In this document: piece by piece, positions 34,506 through 41,353 of the stretch
Position numbering within the stretch: the first letter of the stretch is position 1
Layout: every line of letters begins with the position of its first letter
Origin: Herbidospora yilanensis
GTDB taxonomy: Bacteria; Actinomycetota; Actinomycetes; Streptosporangiales; Streptosporangiaceae
Length of the DNA stretch: 41,376 nucleotides
Direction: 5' to 3'
Assembly: GCF_001570565.1 (NCBI RefSeq)
Contig: NZ_BBXE01000053.1
Coordinates: forward strand, 1 to 41,376
Notes under the pieces: model-generated
The model's database searches: none
What the model saw: only the letters and a program-made list of their open reading frames with translations
What the model was told of the DNA's origin: nothing
Made by a program: the position numbers and the translations under genes

Positions 34506-35681
34506 ATGACTGCTTCCCTCGAAGCCCTCGACCTCGATCCGGCCTTCGCGCTGCACCGCGGCGGAAAGCTAGAGGTCAGAGCCACCATCCCGGTCCGAAA
34601 CGCCGACGATCTGTCGCTCGCCTACACGCCCGGCGTGGCCCGCGTCTGCTCGGCCATCGCCGATTCGCCCGAGCTCGCCAACGAGTACACCTGGGTCTCC
34701 AACGTGGTGGCCGTGGTCACCGACGGCACCGCCGTGCTGGGGCTCGGCGACATCGGCCCGGCCGGCGCGATGCCCGTCATGGAGGGCAAGTCGCTGCTGT
34801 TCAAGGAGTTCGGCGGGGTCGACTCGGTGCCGATCTGCCTCGACTGCACCGGGGTCGACGAGATCGTCGAGACCGTCGTCCGGATGGCGCCCTCCTTCGG
34901 CGGCATCAACCTGGAGGACATCAGCGCCCCCCGGTGCTTCGAGATCGAGGGCCGGCTCCGCGAGCGCCTGTCGATCCCGGTCTTCCACGACGACCAGCAC
35001 GGCACGGCGATCGTCGCCACCGCCGCGCTGACCAACGCCGCCCGGCTGGTCGGCCGCCCGCTCGGCGAGCTCCGGGCCGTGGTGGCCGGGGCCGGGGCGT
35101 CCGGGGTCGCGGTGACCCGCATGCTGCTCAACGCCGGCATCGGCGACATCGCGGTCTCCGACAGCAAGGGGCTGATCTTCGAGGGCCGGGCCGGGATGAA
35201 CCCCTACAAGGACGCCCTGGCCAGGGAGACCAACAAGGCCGGGCTGACCGGCTCGACCGAGGCGGCCCTCGCCGGGGCCGACGTCTTCATCGGCCTGTCG
35301 GGGGCGACCATCTCCGAGCAGGCCGTCGCGTCGATGACGCAGGACGCCATCGTGTTCGCGCTGTCCAACCCGACGCCCGAGGTCCACCCCCAGGTCGCCG
35401 CCAGGCACGCCGCCGTGGTGGCGACCGGGCGGTCCGACTTCCCCAACCAGATCAACAACGTGCTCGCCTTCCCCGGGGTGTTCCGGGGCGCGCTCGACGT
35501 GCGGGCGACCACCATCACCGAGAACATGAAGATCGCCGCGGCGGCGGCGCTGGCCGGGGTCGTGGGCGACGACGTGCGGGCCGACTACATCATCCCGTCG
35601 CCGTTCGACGACCGGGTCGCCCCGGCCGTGACCCGGGCGGTGGCCGACCAGGCCCGCAAGGACGGCGTCGCGCGCCGGTAG
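34506..35681 (+). CDS. Malic enzyme, bacterial NAD(P)-dependent type
   Basis: 391 residues. It converts malate to pyruvate and CO2 with reduction of NAD(P). The N-terminal RATIPVRNADDLSLAYTPGVA, the metal-site region VPIFHDDQHGTA-like (VFHDDQHGTAIV), the nucleotide-binding GAGASGVAV and the ALSNPTPE motif define the short bacterial form. In Streptomyces the gene in the equivalent place is, from memory, the NADP-linked enzyme; cofactor choice is not provable here. The ATG has AGGGG 9 nt upstream. Confidence 0.93.
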   Translation: MTASLEALDLDPAFALHRGGKLEVRATIPVRNADDLSLAYTPGVARVCSAIADSPELANEYTWVSNVVAVVTDGTAVLGLGDIGPAGAMPVMEGKSLLFKEFGGVDSVPICLDCTGVDEIVETVVRMAPSFGGINLEDISAPRCFEIEGRLRERLSIPVFHDDQHGTAIVATAALTNAARLVGRPLGELRAVVAGAGASGVAVTRMLLNAGIGDIAVSDSKGLIFEGRAGMNPYKDALARETNKAGLTGSTEAALAGADVFIGLSGATISEQAVASMTQDAIVFALSNPTPEVHPQVAARHAAVVATGRSDFPNQINNVLAFPGVFRGALDVRATTITENMKIAAAAALAGVVGDDVRADYIIPSPFDDRVAPAVTRAVADQARKDGVARR

Positions 35682-35693
35682 GACGCCGAAGGA

Positions 35694-35716
35694 CCCGGCC
35701 TCCCCCCGAGGCCGGG
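35694..35716. terminator. Bidirectional terminator between malic enzyme and protease P1
   Basis: CCCGGCCTC/GAGGCCGGG, a 9-bp stem with a C-only loop, in the 51-bp convergent gap. Confidence 0.75.
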
Positions 35717-35732
35717 CCCTTCCGTCCAGGTG

Positions 35733-36872
35733 TCACTTCTTGACGATGCTGCCGGACCAGTTGCCGGCCGCGGCCTTGTAGACGTCGTACGTCTCGCCGT
35801 CGAAGTAGGGCGAGGTGATCTTGTCGATGCGGTCGTTGCCGTTGGAGTCGGCGAAGGCGCTCGTCACGCCGTTGACGTAGCCCAGGCGGCGGGCGTTGCT
35901 GTACTTCAGCAGCCACGGGCCGCCGTCGGCGCCCGGCGTCATCGAGCAGGTGATCGCGATCTGCTCCTCGATCTTGAGCCCCGGGTCGGTGACCTCACGG
36001 TTCGGCTTGCCGTAGCACCACTTCGGGGTGACCCCGGTGAACGCCTTGTTGCCGTCGGGGTGCCGGGCCGCGGGGTAGCCGAAGGCGTAGACCGCGCCGG
36101 CGCCGACCTTCTGGTTGTAGGCCAGGCCCTGGCCGCCGACGTTGTCGCCGAGGCGGCCGGCGTCCTTGATGGTGAGGATCCACCACTTGCCCTTGTCGCG
36201 CCACCTGACGCCGCCGTGGGCCTTGTACTGCTTCTCCGAGACGGACCTGGTCGCCTCGAACTTCACGCCGTTGTAGACCGTGACGAAGGCGTAGTCGCGG
36301 TCGTAGTCCTCGTAGACGTCGAAGTCGTAGTGGGTGAAGCCCTGCTTGGCGACGTACACACCCCACGGGGCCTTGCCCTGGTAGTAGCCCGGAACGAAGA
36401 TCCACTGGTCGAGCATGTGGTCGTTGTCGTCGGTGTCGAAGACGCAGTGCCCCGCGGTGGCGACCAGGTTCTTGTACTTGGCCTGGATCGAGGTCGCCGA
36501 GCACCAGTGGGTCTTGCCGTTCTTGCGGAAGAAGACCTTGCCCAGCGTCTTGGGGATGTTGATGTTCTTCGACTTGCCCGCCTGGCCGCCGGGCCCGGTC
36601 GGGGAGACGGTGCCCGCCTTGCCGTCGGCCGACGGGCCGCCCTTGGAGGAGAGCTTGGCCACCTTGGCGACCGTCTCGGCGTCGGGGCCCCACTGGGTGG
36701 CGGCCCTGAGCGCCTTGTTGTTGCTGCGGAACCAGAAGCCCGCGATGTCGTCGGCGTCTGCCACGGAGACCGTGGGTCCGTCGGCGGGCGAGGCGTTCGC
36801 CGGTAAGGCCACCAGGACGGCGGATCCGGCCAAGCCGGCGGTCACGAGACCGAGGCGTGCGCGCTTGTCCAC
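35733..36872 (-). CDS. Secreted trypsin-like protein P1, catalytic Ser replaced by Asp
   Basis: 379 residues. The signal peptide ends near ALPANAS (about 22-28); a propeptide-like stretch with KGGPSADGKAG follows; the chymotrypsin-fold domain runs from about 105. His142 (TAGHC) and Asp193 (DRDYAFV) of the triad are kept, but GxSGGP reads GADGGPW with Asp316 at the nucleophile. Cys124/143 and Cys286/309 are kept. The C-terminus SPYFDGETYDVYKAAAGNWSGSIVKK is shared by all four copies in spirit. GTG start with GGAGGG 5 nt upstream inside an inverted repeat. It is the leftmost, most diverged member; probably a pseudoprotease or ligand-binding protein. Confidence 0.9.
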   Translation of the reverse strand: MDKRARLGLVTAGLAGSAVLVALPANASPADGPTVSVADADDIAGFWFRSNNKALRAATQWGPDAETVAKVAKLSSKGGPSADGKAGTVSPTGPGGQAGKSKNINIPKTLGKVFFRKNGKTHWCSATSIQAKYKNLVATAGHCVFDTDDNDHMLDQWIFVPGYYQGKAPWGVYVAKQGFTHYDFDVYEDYDRDYAFVTVYNGVKFEATRSVSEKQYKAHGGVRWRDKGKWWILTIKDAGRLGDNVGGQGLAYNQKVGAGAVYAFGYPAARHPDGNKAFTGVTPKWCYGKPNREVTDPGLKIEEQIAITCSMTPGADGGPWLLKYSNARRLGYVNGVTSAFADSNGNDRIDKITSPYFDGETYDVYKAAAGNWSGSIVKK

Positions 36873-36880
36873 GTGAACCC

Positions 36881-36956
36881 TCCTTTTCCTCCCGTTGCGG
36901 ATGTGGATCTCGAAGGTGACTAACCGTGAGACCGAAAACAAACGGGAGGAAAAGGA
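36881..36956 (-). promoter_or_regulatory. Perfect 16-bp inverted repeat over the P1 ribosome binding site
   Basis: TCCTTTTCCTCCCGTT at 36881-36896 is the exact complement of AACGGGAGGAAAAGGA at 36941-36956, with a 44-nt spacer. In the P1 mRNA the 3' arm is the purine-rich stretch at the ribosome binding site. The 5' arm would be present only in transcripts starting upstream of 36956. A possible -10 (TAGTCA, 36917-36922) lies inside the spacer. Confidence 0.7.
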
Positions 36957-36957
36957 A

Positions 36958-36973
36958 TGTGACCTAAGTCACA
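36958..36973. promoter_or_regulatory. Perfect Crp-type palindrome upstream of P1
   Basis: TGTGACCTAAGTCACA matches the actinobacterial Crp/FNR-family consensus TGTGA-N6-TCACA in all ten fixed positions. Its centre is about 55 bp upstream of the transcription start implied by the TAGTCA -10. Confidence 0.65.
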
Positions 36974-37007
36974 CAGGGATGTCGGACAGTCGCCCGCGTC
37001 TGGCTTG

Positions 37008-38093
37008 CTACTTGACTTCCGTCAAGCCGAGCGTGCCGTCCTTCTTGACGATCGAGCCCGACCACAGCGGCGCCGCGGTCTTGTAGACCGCGTAGGTCTC
37101 GCCGTCGAAGTACGGCGAGGTGATCAGGTCGCTGCGGTTGTTGCCGTCGGTGTCGCCGCCGAGGCTGCTGACGCCGTTCAGGTAGCCCTTGCGGGCCGTG
37201 CTGCTGTACTTGATGATCCACGGGCCGCCGGAGGCGCCACCGGTCAGCGAGCAGCGGAGGGCCATGTGCTCCTCGGCCTTCACGCTCTTCTCGGCCACCG
37301 GGTAGATCGGCTTGCCGTAGCACCACTTCATGGTCGAGCCGGTGTAGGTGTAGTCGCCGTCGGGGTGGGCCGCGGTCGGGTAGCCGAACACGAAGACGTT
37401 CTGGCCGACCTTCTGGTTGTACGCGAAGCCCAGCCCGCCGACGTTGTCGCCCAGGCGCCCGACGTCCTTCCACTTGCCCTCCGACCACGTGATGCCGTTG
37501 TAGACGGTCACGAAGGCGAAGTCGCGGTCGATGTCCTCGTAGACGCTGAAGTCGTAGTGGGTGTAGGCCGTCTTGCCGACGTACACGCCCCACGGGGCCT
37601 TGCCCTGGTAGTAGCCCGGGATGAACACCCAGTGGCCGACGACGGAGGCGTTGCTCTCCAGGTCGTAGGCGCAGTGCCCGGCGGTCGCCACGAGGTTCTT
37701 GTACGCCGACTGGATCGACGATGCCGAACACGAGTAGAGGGAGTCGCCGAGGGTGAAGAACACGCGGCCGGCGCTCTTGGGCAGGTTGACGTTCTTGGTC
37801 GTCGTCGTGGGCTTGGCCTCGTCGCCGATGGCCGGCACCACACCCGGCTTGCCGTCGGCGGCCGGACCGCCGGTGGAGACGTGCTTGGGAACCTTGGCGT
37901 GCTCCAGGCCGTAGGGAGCGGCGGCCTTGAGGTTCTTGCCGCCGTCGGCGGTCCAGAACTCCAGGGTGTCGGCGGCCGCGGCGGGCGTCGCCATCTTGGC
38001 GGACTGGCCCACCTTGGGGCCCGCGTGCGCCGGGACCGCTAAGCAGGCGGCCACGAGGCCGGCCACGCCGACGGGAAGGAGGATGCGCTTCAC
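37008..38093 (-). CDS. Secreted trypsin-like serine protease P2, intact triad
   Basis: 361 residues. Signal peptide to about AHA-24, then a propeptide-like region with HVSTGGPAADGKPG. The triad is complete: His140 (TAGHC), Asp191 (DRDFAFV) and Ser288 (GASGGPW). Two Cys pairs are kept, 122/141 and 258/281. The loop between VYNG and GRLGDNVGG is the shortest of the four. It resembles V8-like or trypsin-like secreted peptidases; specificity is unknown. GTG start with AAGGAG 10 nt upstream. It alone lacks a Crp palindrome in its upstream gap but shares the 5'UTR hairpin with P3 and P4. Confidence 0.92.
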   Translation of the reverse strand: MKRILLPVGVAGLVAACLAVPAHAGPKVGQSAKMATPAAAADTLEFWTADGGKNLKAAAPYGLEHAKVPKHVSTGGPAADGKPGVVPAIGDEAKPTTTTKNVNLPKSAGRVFFTLGDSLYSCSASSIQSAYKNLVATAGHCAYDLESNASVVGHWVFIPGYYQGKAPWGVYVGKTAYTHYDFSVYEDIDRDFAFVTVYNGITWSEGKWKDVGRLGDNVGGLGFAYNQKVGQNVFVFGYPTAAHPDGDYTYTGSTMKWCYGKPIYPVAEKSVKAEEHMALRCSLTGGASGGPWIIKYSSTARKGYLNGVSSLGGDTDGNNRSDLITSPYFDGETYAVYKTAAPLWSGSIVKKDGTLGLTEVK

Positions 38094-38119
38094 AGGGGGT
38101 TCGCTCCTTGCGATTGGCG

Positions 38120-38140
38120 TGAGACGCCTCTTGCGTCTCA
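38120..38140 (-). promoter_or_regulatory. 5'UTR hairpin of P2
   Basis: In RNA sense TGAGACGC-AAGAG-GCGTCTCA: a perfect 8-bp stem, 5-nt loop, 26 nt before the GTG. The P3 and P4 versions share the loop-side GC pairs and differ by paired changes in the stem. Confidence 0.65.
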
Positions 38141-38163
38141 TGCGCCAGAAAGGGATAGCCAGA

Positions 38164-38169
38164 AACTTA
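38164..38169 (-). promoter_or_regulatory. Candidate -10 of P2
   Basis: TAAGTT in the shared context CATGTAAGTT, also found before P3; TTTAGC 18 nt upstream could be the -35. It predicts a 5'UTR of about 65 nt containing the hairpin. Confidence 0.45.
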
Positions 38170-38208
38170 CATGACTCTGGCAACTCCGCTAAAGAACACA
38201 TAAAAAGG

Positions 38209-38237
38209 AAAAAGCCCGGCTGGTTGCCGGGCTTTTT
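38209..38237. terminator. Intrinsic terminator of P3
   Basis: GCCCGGC/GCCGGGC stem with loop TGGTT, flanked by A-run and T-run (AAAAA...TTTTT), 15 nt beyond the P3 stop. Strong in the leftward direction and symmetrical. Confidence 0.9.
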
Positions 38238-38251
38238 CGCAAGCGGATCGA

Positions 38252-39463
38252 CTAGGCGATCGAGCCGGTCCACAGGTTCGCGGCGGCCTTGTAGACACCG
38301 TAGGTCTCGCCGTCGAAGTAGGACGAGAGCGAGGTGTCGATGCGCTTGTTGCCGTCGGAGTCGGAGACGCCGATGGTCACGCCGTTCAGGTAACCGAGAC
38401 GGCGGGTGTTCTTGTACTGCGCCAGCCACGCCGAGCCGAGCGAGCCCTGGCCGGTGAAGGACGACTTGACGCCCAGCAGCTCCTCGCCCTTGATGGCCGA
38501 GGCCTTGGCGCCGAAGGTCTTGCCGTAGCTCCACTTGAGGGTCTTGCCGGTGTAGGCCTGGTTGCCGTCCGGGTGCGAGCCGCTCGGGTAGCCGAAGACG
38601 TAGACGCTCTGGCCGACCTTCTGGTTGTACGCGAAGCCCTGGCCGCCGACGTTGTCACCGAGGCGACCGGCGTCCTTGAACTTCCACACGAAGTACTTCG
38701 TGACGTCCTTGCCGTCGACCTTCTCGGTCTTCTTCCGGGTGAGGAAGCCGCCACCGTTCTTCTGGTACGTGTTGTACTCGGCCTCGGTGATCTCGGCGGG
38801 CGCACCCTGGCCGAGCGAGATGCCGTTGTACACGTTGACGAACGCGTAGTTGCGGTCGCCGTCCTCGTACACGTCGAAGTCGTAGTGGGTGAAGGCCTGC
38901 TTGCCGACGTACACGCCCCACGGGGTCTTGCCCTGGTAGTAACCCGGGACGAAGACCCAGTAGTTCATGGTCGCCGCGTTGGTCTCGGTGTCGTAGACAC
39001 AGCTACCGGCGGTGGCGACCAGGTTGCGGTAGGCCGACTGGACCGAGGTGGCGGTGCACCAGCGGGGGTTGACCGCCACGACCCGCCCGGTCGCCGGGTC
39101 CTTCTTGACGCCGTCGGCGAAGAACACCTTGCCCGTGGTCTTGGGCAGGTTGATGTTCTTGGACGTGCTGGTCGTCTTCTTCTCGTCACCGATGGCGGGG
39201 ACGATGCCCGGCTTGGTGTCGGCCGAGGGACCGCCGGTCGAGACGTGCTTCGACGGGACCGTGGTCTCCACGTTGTACGGCTGCGCGTTGATCAGGTTCG
39301 CGGCGCCTTCCGTCAGCCAGAGGGCGGCGATGTTCTTGGCCGCGATGCCCGTCGTCGCCAGCGGGTCGGAGGCGACGTCGCCGGCGGCGTTGGCCGGCTG
39401 GGTGACGAGAGCGGAAGCCAGCAGACCGGCTGCCACACCACCGAGGGCGAGAGTGCGCTTCAT
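38252..39463 (-). CDS. Secreted trypsin-like pseudoprotease P3, triad lost
   Basis: 403 residues. The signal peptide (1 to about 26, QPANA) and first 36 residues equal those of P4. The fold is conserved, but the triad is not: His to Ser154 (TAGSC) and Asp to Asn205 (DRNYAFV), and GxSGGPW has become GSLGSAW (Leu342 four residues before Trp346; a gapped alignment could keep Ser341). The second Cys pair is Ser312 and Ser334; the first, Cys136/155, remains. Relative to P2 it has inserts before Trp-Cys (KKDPATGRVVAVNPR) and between VYNG and GRLGDNVGG. ATG with AGGAG upstream. Likely binding, decoy or structural role. Confidence 0.92.
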   Translation of the reverse strand: MKRTLALGGVAAGLLASALVTQPANAAGDVASDPLATTGIAAKNIAALWLTEGAANLINAQPYNVETTVPSKHVSTGGPSADTKPGIVPAIGDEKKTTSTSKNINLPKTTGKVFFADGVKKDPATGRVVAVNPRWCTATSVQSAYRNLVATAGSCVYDTETNAATMNYWVFVPGYYQGKTPWGVYVGKQAFTHYDFDVYEDGDRNYAFVNVYNGISLGQGAPAEITEAEYNTYQKNGGGFLTRKKTEKVDGKDVTKYFVWKFKDAGRLGDNVGGQGFAYNQKVGQSVYVFGYPSGSHPDGNQAYTGKTLKWSYGKTFGAKASAIKGEELLGVKSSFTGQGSLGSAWLAQYKNTRRLGYLNGVTIGVSDSDGNKRIDTSLSSYFDGETYGVYKAAANLWTGSIA

Positions 39464-39490
39464 AAGGGGGAACTCCTCTTGGTCTGTACG

Positions 39491-39511
39491 TGGGCCGCCT
39501 CTTGCGTCCCA
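39491..39511 (-). promoter_or_regulatory. 5'UTR hairpin of P3
   Basis: RNA-sense TGGGACGC-AAGAG-GCGGCCCA: 8-bp stem with one A-G mismatch and the same AAGAG loop as P2; 27 nt before the ATG. Confidence 0.6.
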
Positions 39512-39535
39512 TGCGTCAGTAAAGGGGCAGTCCGG

Positions 39536-39541
39536 AACTTA
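39536..39541 (-). promoter_or_regulatory. Candidate -10 of P3
   Basis: TAAGTT in the same CATGTAAGTT context as P2. No convincing -35, which suits an activator-dependent promoter. Confidence 0.4.
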
Positions 39542-39668
39542 CATGTCTGTTCGTCACACCGGGTAGCTAATCAGGGGGTGGCCGAAACCCATCCAGAGCC
39601 GTGATCTTTCCGTGATCTGTCGGACGCGAGGTCAGGGGCGATGTCGGGTTGTTATCAACGGGTGATGG

Positions 39669-39684
39669 TGTGACATAAATCACA
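39669..39684. promoter_or_regulatory. Perfect Crp-type palindrome upstream of P3
   Basis: TGTGACATAAATCACA, all ten fixed positions of TGTGA-N6-TCACA, about 127 bp upstream of the candidate P3 -10 and 85 bp from the P4 terminator centre. Confidence 0.6.
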
Positions 39685-39753
39685 TCCTTGCGATGGCACC
39701 GATCCGGGACCTCGTGCGTCCAAGGGGCCCGCGTTGGAACGGGCAAACGAAAA

Positions 39754-39773
39754 GGCCCGGCCGAAGCCGGGCC
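39754..39773 (-). terminator. Intrinsic terminator of P4
   Basis: GGCCCGGC-CGAA-GCCGGGCC, 8-bp stem; TTTTCG follows on the minus strand; 18 nt past the P4 stop. Confidence 0.85.
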
Positions 39774-39791
39774 CTCCGTTTGGGTGGGGCA

Positions 39792-41021
39792 CTACGCGAT
39801 CGAACCGGTCCACAGGTTCGCGGCGGCCTTGTAGACGCCGTAGGTCTCGCCGTCGAAGTACGGGGAGACCGAGGTGTCGTAGCGCTTGTTGCCGTCGGTG
39901 TCGGAGACGCCGATGGTCACGCCGTTCAGGTAACCGAGACGGCGGGTGTTCTTGTACTGCGCGATCCACGCCGAGCCCAGTGCGCCCTCACCGGTGAACG
40001 ACGACTTGACGCCGATGAGCTCCTCGGCCTTGATGGCCGAGGCCTTGGCGGCGAAGGTCTTGCCGTAGCTCCACTTGAGGGTCTTGCCGGTGTAGGCGTG
40101 GTTGCCGTCCGGGTGGGAGCCGCTCGGGTAGCCGAAGACGTAGACGTTCTGGCCGACCTTCTGGTTGTAGGCGAAGCCCTGGCCGCCGACGTTGTCACCG
40201 AGGCGACCGGCGTCCTTGAACTTCCAGATGTAGAAGTGCCACTTGTTGGCGGCGTCCTTCTCGGCGCCGGCCAGCAGGAGGCGCCCGCTGTTCTTCCAGT
40301 AGGTCTTGTACTCGGCCTCGGTGACCTCGACCTTGCTCACGGGAGCGGACTGGTCGGGGCCGTTCAGGGTGAGGCCGTTGTAGACGGTGACGAACGCGTA
40401 GTTGCGGTCGCCGTCCTCGTAGACGTCGTAGTCGTAGTGGGTGAAGGCCTGCTTGCCGACGTACACGCCCCACGGGGTCTTGCCCTGGTAGTAGCCCGGG
40501 ACGAAGACCCAGTAGTTCATGGTCGCGCTGTTGGTCTCCGTGTTGTAGACACAGCTACCCGCGGTGGCGACCAGGTTGCGGTAGTTCGACTGCACCGACG
40601 TGGCGGTGCACCAGTGCGGGTTCTTGGCGACCCACTTGGGGTTCCAGAACGTGCCCTTGTTCTCGAAGCCGTCGGCGAAGAACACCTTGCCCGTGGTCTT
40701 GGGCAGGTTGACGTTCTTCGACGTGCTGGTGGTCTTCTTCTCGTCGCCGATCGCGGGGACGACACCGGGCTTGGTGTCGGCCGTCGGACCGCCGGTCGAG
40801 ACGTGCTTGGAGACGACCTGGGTCTCCACGTCGTACGGGGTGGCGGCGATCAGGTTGGCGGCGTTCTCCGCCAGCCAGAATGCCGCGACGTTCTTGGCCT
40901 GGATGCCCGTCGAGGCCAGCGGGTCACTGGCGACGTCGCCGGCGGCGTTGGCCGGCTGGGTGACGAGGGCGGAGGCCAGCAGGCCGGCCGCCACGCCACC
41001 GAGGGCGAGGGTGCGCTTCAT
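39792..41021 (-). CDS. Secreted trypsin-like pseudoprotease P4, triad lost
   Basis: 409 residues, the closest paralog of P3. Triad changes are His to Ser156, Asp to Asn207, and the nucleophile region reads GALGSAW (Ala347, Leu348), with no Ser at either alignment of the active-site position. The second Cys pair is Ser318 and Ser340; Cys138/157 remain. The insert before Trp-Cys (FENKGTFWNPKWVAKNPH) and the insert after VYNG differ strongly from P3, while flanking core segments are nearly identical. Signal peptide as in P3. The ATG has AAGGAG 8 nt upstream. Likely secreted, stable and non-proteolytic. Confidence 0.92.
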   Translation of the reverse strand: MKRTLALGGVAAGLLASALVTQPANAAGDVASDPLASTGIQAKNVAAFWLAENAANLIAATPYDVETQVVSKHVSTGGPTADTKPGVVPAIGDEKKTTSTSKNVNLPKTTGKVFFADGFENKGTFWNPKWVAKNPHWCTATSVQSNYRNLVATAGSCVYNTETNSATMNYWVFVPGYYQGKTPWGVYVGKQAFTHYDYDVYEDGDRNYAFVTVYNGLTLNGPDQSAPVSKVEVTEAEYKTYWKNSGRLLLAGAEKDAANKWHFYIWKFKDAGRLGDNVGGQGFAYNQKVGQNVYVFGYPSGSHPDGNHAYTGKTLKWSYGKTFAAKASAIKAEELIGVKSSFTGEGALGSAWIAQYKNTRRLGYLNGVTIGVSDTDGNKRYDTSVSPYFDGETYGVYKAAANLWTGSIA

Positions 41022-41044
41022 GAGGGAACTCCTTGGTCTGTACG

Positions 41045-41064
41045 TGGGCCGCGCTTGCGTCCCA
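41045..41064 (-). promoter_or_regulatory. 5'UTR hairpin of P4
   Basis: RNA-sense TGGGACGC-AAGC-GCGGCCCA: same stem as P3 with a 4-nt loop, 23 nt before the ATG. Confidence 0.6.
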
Positions 41065-41286
41065 TACGTCAGGAAAGGGATGTTCCGGAGGTTACTCCCG
41101 CGATCTTTCGCGGCTGAAGTGACGGAAAGAGCCCTTCGGGCTCCGCGATGCTCGTGTTATCTGAGCGACTCACAGTTTTGTTATGAGTCAATAAATGTCA
41201 TGGGGCAAAAGAGCCTGCCCGAAGGGGTTCCGGCCCTTGCGAGTGTTGTTAACAAAAGGTGAAGAAGTCGGACAGATATCCATAGA

Positions 41287-41302
41287 TGTGACGCGAATCA
41301 CA
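41287..41302. promoter_or_regulatory. Perfect Crp-type palindrome upstream of P4
   Basis: TGTGACGCGAATCACA, all ten fixed positions of TGTGA-N6-TCACA, about 193 bp upstream of the candidate P4 -10. Confidence 0.6.
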
Positions 41303-41353
41303 CCTGATCGAGGGAACCGTTTCGGGTGATCAAGAAACGAGTCCGAGAACGGG

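Larger units (their letters stand above)
39464..39791. other. P3-P4 intergenic region (328 bp), non-coding
   Basis: No gene. In leftward order it holds the P4 terminator (39754-39773), a Crp-type palindrome (39669-39684), a -10 TAAGTT (39536-39541), the shared 5'UTR hairpin (39491-39511) and the P3 ribosome binding site. The space between palindrome and -10 (about 127 bp) shows nothing I can name. Confidence 0.7.

Noticed and set aside
35733-36872. P1 as a simple active protease
   Set aside because: The nucleophile position in GADGGPW is Asp; a sequencing error cannot be excluded, but the codon (GAC) would need two changes to become TCC or one-step routes to AGC are also absent.
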